From Pseudomonadota bacterium (GTDB lineage Bacteria; Myxococcota_A; UBA796; SXON01), in assembly GCA_005776735.1 (NCBI GenBank), contig SXOM01000189.1, forward strand, positions 1 to 9,483: 9,483 nt of DNA, read 5' to 3'. A program made the translations under genes and the position numbers. Below the pieces are notes generated by a model that searched no databases, was not told the origin of the DNA, and worked only from the letters and a program-made list of their open reading frames with translations. Below, in pieces: positions 6,953 through 9,483 of this stretch. Positions within the stretch are counted from its first letter, which is position 1. Each line of letters starts with the position of its first letter.

Positions 6953-7186
6953 TCAGGGCGGCAGCACCTTGTCGAGCTCCGCCGCCAACGCCCAGTCCAG
7001 CGCGGTGACGCCGCCCTCGTCGTGGGTGGTGAGCTCCAGCCGGACGTAGCCCCAGCCGAAGTGCACGTCGGGGTGATGGCCCGCGGCCTCGGCGGGGTCG
7101 ACGATGGCGGCGACGAGCGCGAACGCCGCCCGGAAGTCGGCGGTCTGGAGCTCGCGCACCAGCCTTCCGTCGTGAACGGTCCACAT
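6953..7186 (-). CDS. Pterin-4a-carbinolamine dehydratase (4a-hydroxytetrahydrobiopterin dehydratase), short form
   Basis: This 77-residue cytoplasmic enzyme dehydrates 4a-hydroxy-tetrahydropterin so the pterin cofactor of aromatic amino acid hydroxylases can be recycled. The family signature is intact: GHHPD (36-40), a Y/W-rich strand (HFGWGYVRLEL), TTHDEGGVTALD (53-64) and the final helix WALAAELDKV. H37, H38, P39 and H55 are the active-site positions. The protein starts at the W-x-V-x-DGRLVRE strand, so it lacks the helix of about 15-20 residues that usually precedes it; family members are usually around 90-110 residues. The ATG at 7184-7186 is chosen because the only longer option, an upstream GTG at 7202-7204, adds just six residues and would overlap the promoter. 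No pterin-dependent hydroxylase is visible nearby. It converges on the nuclease gene with no gap and diverges from the GGDEF-EAL gene. Confidence 0.88.
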   Translation of the reverse strand: MWTVHDGRLVRELQTADFRAAFALVAAIVDPAEAAGHHPDVHFGWGYVRLELTTHDEGGVTALDWALAAELDKVLPP

Positions 7187-7213
7187 CGGGCCGACGTAAT
7201 ACACTGGGCCCCC
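7187..7213. promoter_or_regulatory. Shared bidirectional promoter core, both directions probably leaderless
   Basis: Only 27 bp separate the start codons of the divergent dehydratase and GGDEF-EAL genes. They hold one AT-rich patch, GTAATACACT (7196-7205). On the plus strand TACACT (7200-7205) matches TATAAT at 4 of 6 bases and lies 8 nt before the GTG at 7214. On the minus strand TATTAC (7201-7196) also matches at 4 of 6 and lies 9 nt before the ATG at 7186. The two -10 elements overlap by 2 bp, so polymerase could bind in only one direction at a time. No good -35 box is visible for either side, and any such box would lie inside the opposite coding region. Neither gene has a Shine-Dalgarno site. 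Confidence 0.45.
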
Positions 7214-9286
7214 GTGAACCCGAACCCTGTCGACATCCCTTCGCTGTCGCGTGCGCTCGAGTGGGTGGAGGATGCCGTCGAGGTCACCAACCTCGACGGG
7301 TACTTCATCTACGTGAACCCCGCGTGGTGCCGGCTCACCGGGTACACCTTCGAAGAGACCCGCGGCCAGTCGCCGCGGACCCTGTTGCGGGGCACCACCC
7401 GTCCCGCCGGGTTCTACGACGAGATCGACGAACGGCTGCGCAAGGGGGAGCCGTTCCACGGCGAGCTGGTGAGCCGCCGCAAGGACGGCGTCGAGGTCCC
7501 GCACGACGTGCACGTCACCCCGGTGCTCGACCCCGCGGGGCGTGTGCTGCACTTCGTCGTGGTGCGGCACGACCTCACGCTCCGGCGCGAAGCCGAGCGC
7601 CTGCGCGAGGTCGAAGGGCGGCTGGAGCGGGCGGTGCGTGGCGCGAACGACGGCCTGTGGGAGTACGACCTGGTGGAGCGCCAGGGCTACCTCACCCAGC
7701 GTTGCATGGAGCTGGTCGAGGCGCGCAGCGCGGTGACGACGGCCGAAGAGGCGGAGCGGTTGCTCCACCCCGAAGATCGCGCGCGCGCCGCGGTGCTCGT
7801 GGGCCAGCTCCACGAGCTCGACGAGATTCGCGAGGAGGTGCGCATCCGTGCGCCGGGCGGCGCGCACCGGTGGGTGCAAGTGCGCGCCCGCGTGTACCGC
7901 GACGCGTCGGGGGCGGCGGAGCGTGTCGCCGGCGCCATCACCGACATCCAGGCGATCAAGGACGCCGAGGCCCAGGCGCTCGAGGCCGCCACCCGCGACC
8001 CGGTCACCAACCTCCCCAACCGGCGCATCTTCGTCGAGCGCGTGCAGCTCGCCGTGCATCGGGCGCGCCGCTCCTCCTCCGCCTCGTTCGCGGTCCTGTT
8101 CATCGACCTCCGGAAGTTCAAGCAGGTCAACGATCGCCTCGGGCACGCCGTCGGCGACGAGCTGCTGCGCGCGGTCGCCGAGCGCATCCGCGGGACGGTC
8201 CGCCCGGGCGACACCGTCGCCCGCATGGGGGGCGACGAGTTCGGCGTGCTGCTCGAGCCGCGGCACCGCGACGAGCAGGCGCTGGCGACCGCGCGCCGCG
8301 TGGAGCGGGCGCTGGCGAAGGACTTCCACCTCGGCGGCCGCGTCGTGCAGATCGCGGGCACCGTCGGCGCGGTCCTGGGCGACGGCCAGACCGACGTCGA
8401 CACGCTGATCCGCGACGCCGACGCGGCCATGTACGCGGCGCGCGCCGACGGGCGCGTGGGCCACGGCCTCGCCGACCCCGACCTGCGCGAGCGGGTGCAG
8501 CGCCGCGCCCAGTTGGAGCGCGACGTGGCCAACGCCATCCGGCGCCGCGAGGTGGCGGTCGCGTTCCAGCCCATCGTGGAGACGCTCACCCACCGGCCGG
8601 TGGGCGCCGAAGCGCTGGTCCGGTGGCGCCACCCGGAGCTCGGTTGGGTCCCGCCGATGGAGCTCCTCTCGGTGTCCGACGACCTCGACCTCGGCGCCGA
8701 CCTCGGGATCCTGGTGCTCGAGAAGTCGGTCGACTGGCTGGTGGCGCTCCGCAACGCGGGCCTGGCCGACGACGACTTCGTGCTCCACGTCAACGCCAAC
8801 GCGCGCCAGCTCACCGACCCGCGGTTCGCGGAGTGTCTACGGCTGGTCGCGCGCGGGTCGGGGGTGCCGGCCGGGCGCCTCTTCGTGGAGGTCACCGAGA
8901 CGGTGCTCGTCGACCGGCCGGACGAGGTGGCGGCGTTGATGGCGGAGCTGGTGGACGAGGGCTTGTCGTTCGCGCTCGACGACTTCGGGACGGGGTGGTC
9001 CAGCCTCGCGCACCTGCGACGCTTCCCGGTGCGGTGCATCAAGATCGACCGGTCGTTCACGTGCGCGCTGTTGGCCGAGACCAAGCCGGCCGAGATCGTC
9101 CGCGGACTGGCCTCGATGGCGCACGCGCTGGGAATGAGCGTCGTCGCCGAGGGCGTGGAGACCGAGGAGGAGGCCGAGGCGGTCGCTGCGCTCGGGTGTG
9201 CGCACGCCCAGGGCTACCTCTACGCGCGCCCGGCGATCGGCCTCGCGGCGCGCGACGCGCTGGCGGCCCTCACCGCGCGTCGTTGA
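7214..9286 (+). CDS. PAS-PAS-GGDEF-EAL cyclic-di-GMP turnover protein
   Basis: This 690-residue protein has two N-terminal sensor domains and both c-di-GMP enzymes, and no membrane helix, so it is probably cytoplasmic. PAS 1 is about 13-125 (TNLDGYFIYVNPAWCRLTGY, then the PAC-like DGVEVPHDVHVTPVLDPAGR). PAS 2 is about 135-248 (GANDGLWEYDL ... ITDIQAI). The diguanylate cyclase domain (about 258-415) has LFIDLRKFKQVND with metal-binding D298, intact GGDEF (339-343) and a product-inhibition I-site RPGD (330-333) exactly five residues before it. The phosphodiesterase domain (about 432-688) has EAL (466-468), N527, E559-x-T-E562, DDFGTG (589-594), K610, E646 of AEGVET, and QGYLYARP (Q666); all catalytic positions look intact. 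Either activity may dominate. The GTG at 7214 is chosen for the promoter spacing and the start of PAS 1. Its 3' end overlaps a minus-strand gene by 17 nt. Confidence 0.95.
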   Translation: MNPNPVDIPSLSRALEWVEDAVEVTNLDGYFIYVNPAWCRLTGYTFEETRGQSPRTLLRGTTRPAGFYDEIDERLRKGEPFHGELVSRRKDGVEVPHDVHVTPVLDPAGRVLHFVVVRHDLTLRREAERLREVEGRLERAVRGANDGLWEYDLVERQGYLTQRCMELVEARSAVTTAEEAERLLHPEDRARAAVLVGQLHELDEIREEVRIRAPGGAHRWVQVRARVYRDASGAAERVAGAITDIQAIKDAEAQALEAATRDPVTNLPNRRIFVERVQLAVHRARRSSSASFAVLFIDLRKFKQVNDRLGHAVGDELLRAVAERIRGTVRPGDTVARMGGDEFGVLLEPRHRDEQALATARRVERALAKDFHLGGRVVQIAGTVGAVLGDGQTDVDTLIRDADAAMYAARADGRVGHGLADPDLRERVQRRAQLERDVANAIRRREVAVAFQPIVETLTHRPVGAEALVRWRHPELGWVPPMELLSVSDDLDLGADLGILVLEKSVDWLVALRNAGLADDDFVLHVNANARQLTDPRFAECLRLVARGSGVPAGRLFVEVTETVLVDRPDEVAALMAELVDEGLSFALDDFGTGWSSLAHLRRFPVRCIKIDRSFTCALLAETKPAEIVRGLASMAHALGMSVVAEGVETEEEAEAVAALGCAHAQGYLYARPAIGLAARDALAALTARR

Positions 9287-9380
9287 GGCGCGCGGCCTCC
9301 GCCCACGCCGCTTCCGAGCCCACGCGGTCGCCGCGGGTGGCGAGCAGGTCGCCGCACATGATGAGGAGGACCGGCAACTT
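9270..9380 (-). pseudogene. 3' end of a TPR-like protein gene, cut off by foreign sequence
   Basis: Read on the minus strand, the bases up to the stop TGA (9272-9270) encode a plausible C-terminus: KLPVLLIMCGDLLATRG, then DRVGSEAAWAEAARLNDAR and stop. The G/C third-position bias is as in other genes here. The pattern L-x-x-x-GD-x-x-x-x-EAAW-x-EA-x-x-L resembles the helix pair of a tetratricopeptide repeat, but it is too short to assign. Upstream of about 9380 the codon bias vanishes, and the frame meets a TAG (9416-9414) about 12 codons further on. The gene therefore appears interrupted at about 9380 rather than merely cut by the window edge. It overlaps the end of the GGDEF-EAL gene tail-to-tail. 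The breakpoint is estimated from composition to within about 10 bases. Confidence 0.5.
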
Positions 9381-9413
9381 GCTTCTTGAGCTATTACCTA
9401 ATTGATCAGTGTT

Positions 9414-9483
9414 CTAGGTCTGCTCAGTGTTGTCTGCCTGCTGGCGACCAGCTGTGTCCATGACGTACTGTCTGAGCAGGTCC
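9414..9483 (-). CDS. C-terminal tail of an unknown protein in the low-GC segment, partial
   Basis: On the minus strand a frame enters from the right edge and stops at TAG (9416-9414). Its 22 visible residues are polar and charged (DLLRQYVMDTAGR, then QQADNTEQT), with codon use unlike the rest of the window. If the segment is an insertion element, this would be the end of its transposase, stopping about 34 bases inside the junction. The stretch is too short to identify, and an open frame of 22 codons can arise by chance. Confidence 0.25.
   Translation of the reverse strand, partial: DLLRQYVMDTAGRQQADNTEQT
9420..9479. repeat. 8-bp perfect inverted repeat near the right edge
   Basis: CTGCTCAG (9420-9427) and CTGAGCAG (9472-9479) are exact reverse complements, 44 bp apart. 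As RNA the pairing could extend by three more pairs (two G-U and one G-C) outward to 9417 and 9482. The arms lie within the low-GC segment and overlap the putative minus-strand coding tail. It may be a chance repeat or part of a mobile-element end; no function can be assigned. Confidence 0.3.

Larger units (their letters stand above)
9381..9483. mobile_element. Low-GC foreign segment at window edge, possible insertion-element end
   Basis: By hand count 53 of these 103 bases are G or C (about 51%), against a very GC-rich remainder, and the change is abrupt. The first 35 bases (9381-9415) are the most AT-rich of the window (ctattacctaattgatcag) and contain no gene, as expected for the outer end of an insertion sequence. 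They are followed by the tail of an open frame running in from the right edge on the minus strand. The segment breaks a minus-strand gene at about 9380. I cannot name an IS family, and the matching other end and target duplication lie outside the window. A chimeric assembly or contaminating sequence would look the same. Confidence 0.35.

Noticed and set aside
6953..8788. 611-codon minus-strand frame extending the dehydratase upstream through the GGDEF-EAL gene
   Set aside because: Only the last 77 codons show a protein family. The rest is antisense to strongly supported GGDEF-EAL coding sequence, and stops are rare there because of GC content.
7261..9405. 714-codon plus-strand frame offset from the GGDEF-EAL gene
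   Set aside because: Arg/Ala/Pro-rich shadow without motifs; the true frame carries PAS, GGDEF and EAL signatures.
1..9483. CRISPR arrays, tRNA or rRNA genes, riboswitches
   Set aside because: I saw no regularly spaced repeats, no cloverleaf with a CCA-proximal T-loop, and no rRNA-like stretches. This was by eye only.

Overview
The window is about 9.5 kb of very GC-rich DNA with strong G/C preference at third codon positions. It is packed with short gaps, overlapping ends and GTG starts. A transmembrane Ser/Thr kinase with a WD40-type sensor, an FHA/winged-helix regulator and a PAS-GGDEF-EAL protein together suggest a high-GC, signalling-rich Gram-negative bacterium, most likely a myxobacterium or relative (Myxococcota). 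This assignment is inferred from gene content and composition, not from a marker gene.

Layout. Bases 3 to about 160 hold the tail of a membrane protein that enters from the left edge, with no in-frame stop. A GC-rich spacer without a convincing gene follows, to 431. At 432-1328 lies an FHA + winged-helix protein. Three bases later comes a 987-residue transmembrane Ser/Thr kinase with a large beta-propeller domain (1332-4295). These two look like a phospho-signalling operon. A 103-bp gap holds a GC hairpin and a clear -35/-10 promoter placed so that transcription would begin almost at the next start codon. Then come two overlapping genes: an XPB-family SF2 helicase (4399-5763) and a Bax1/DUF790 nuclease (5750-6952). 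This is the helicase-nuclease pair best known from archaea, and it is the most notable system here.

On the minus strand a short pterin-4a-carbinolamine dehydratase (6953-7186) abuts the nuclease stop with no spacing. It is divergent from a PAS-PAS-GGDEF-EAL protein (7214-9286); 27 bp separate the two start codons and contain one AT-rich core that can serve as a -10 element in both directions. The GGDEF-EAL gene ends tail-to-tail over the 3' end of a minus-strand gene that resembles a TPR-type tail. That gene is broken at about 9380, where composition falls from very GC-rich to about 51% G+C. The last ~100 bp look foreign, perhaps the end of an insertion element.

Working together. The FHA/wHTH protein and kinase probably link Ser/Thr phosphorylation to transcription. 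XPB and Bax1 are expected to form a DNA-unwinding and DNA-cutting complex. The PAS-GGDEF-EAL protein makes and/or breaks c-di-GMP in response to a sensed cue. The dehydratase recycles pterin cofactor and seems only a neighbour.
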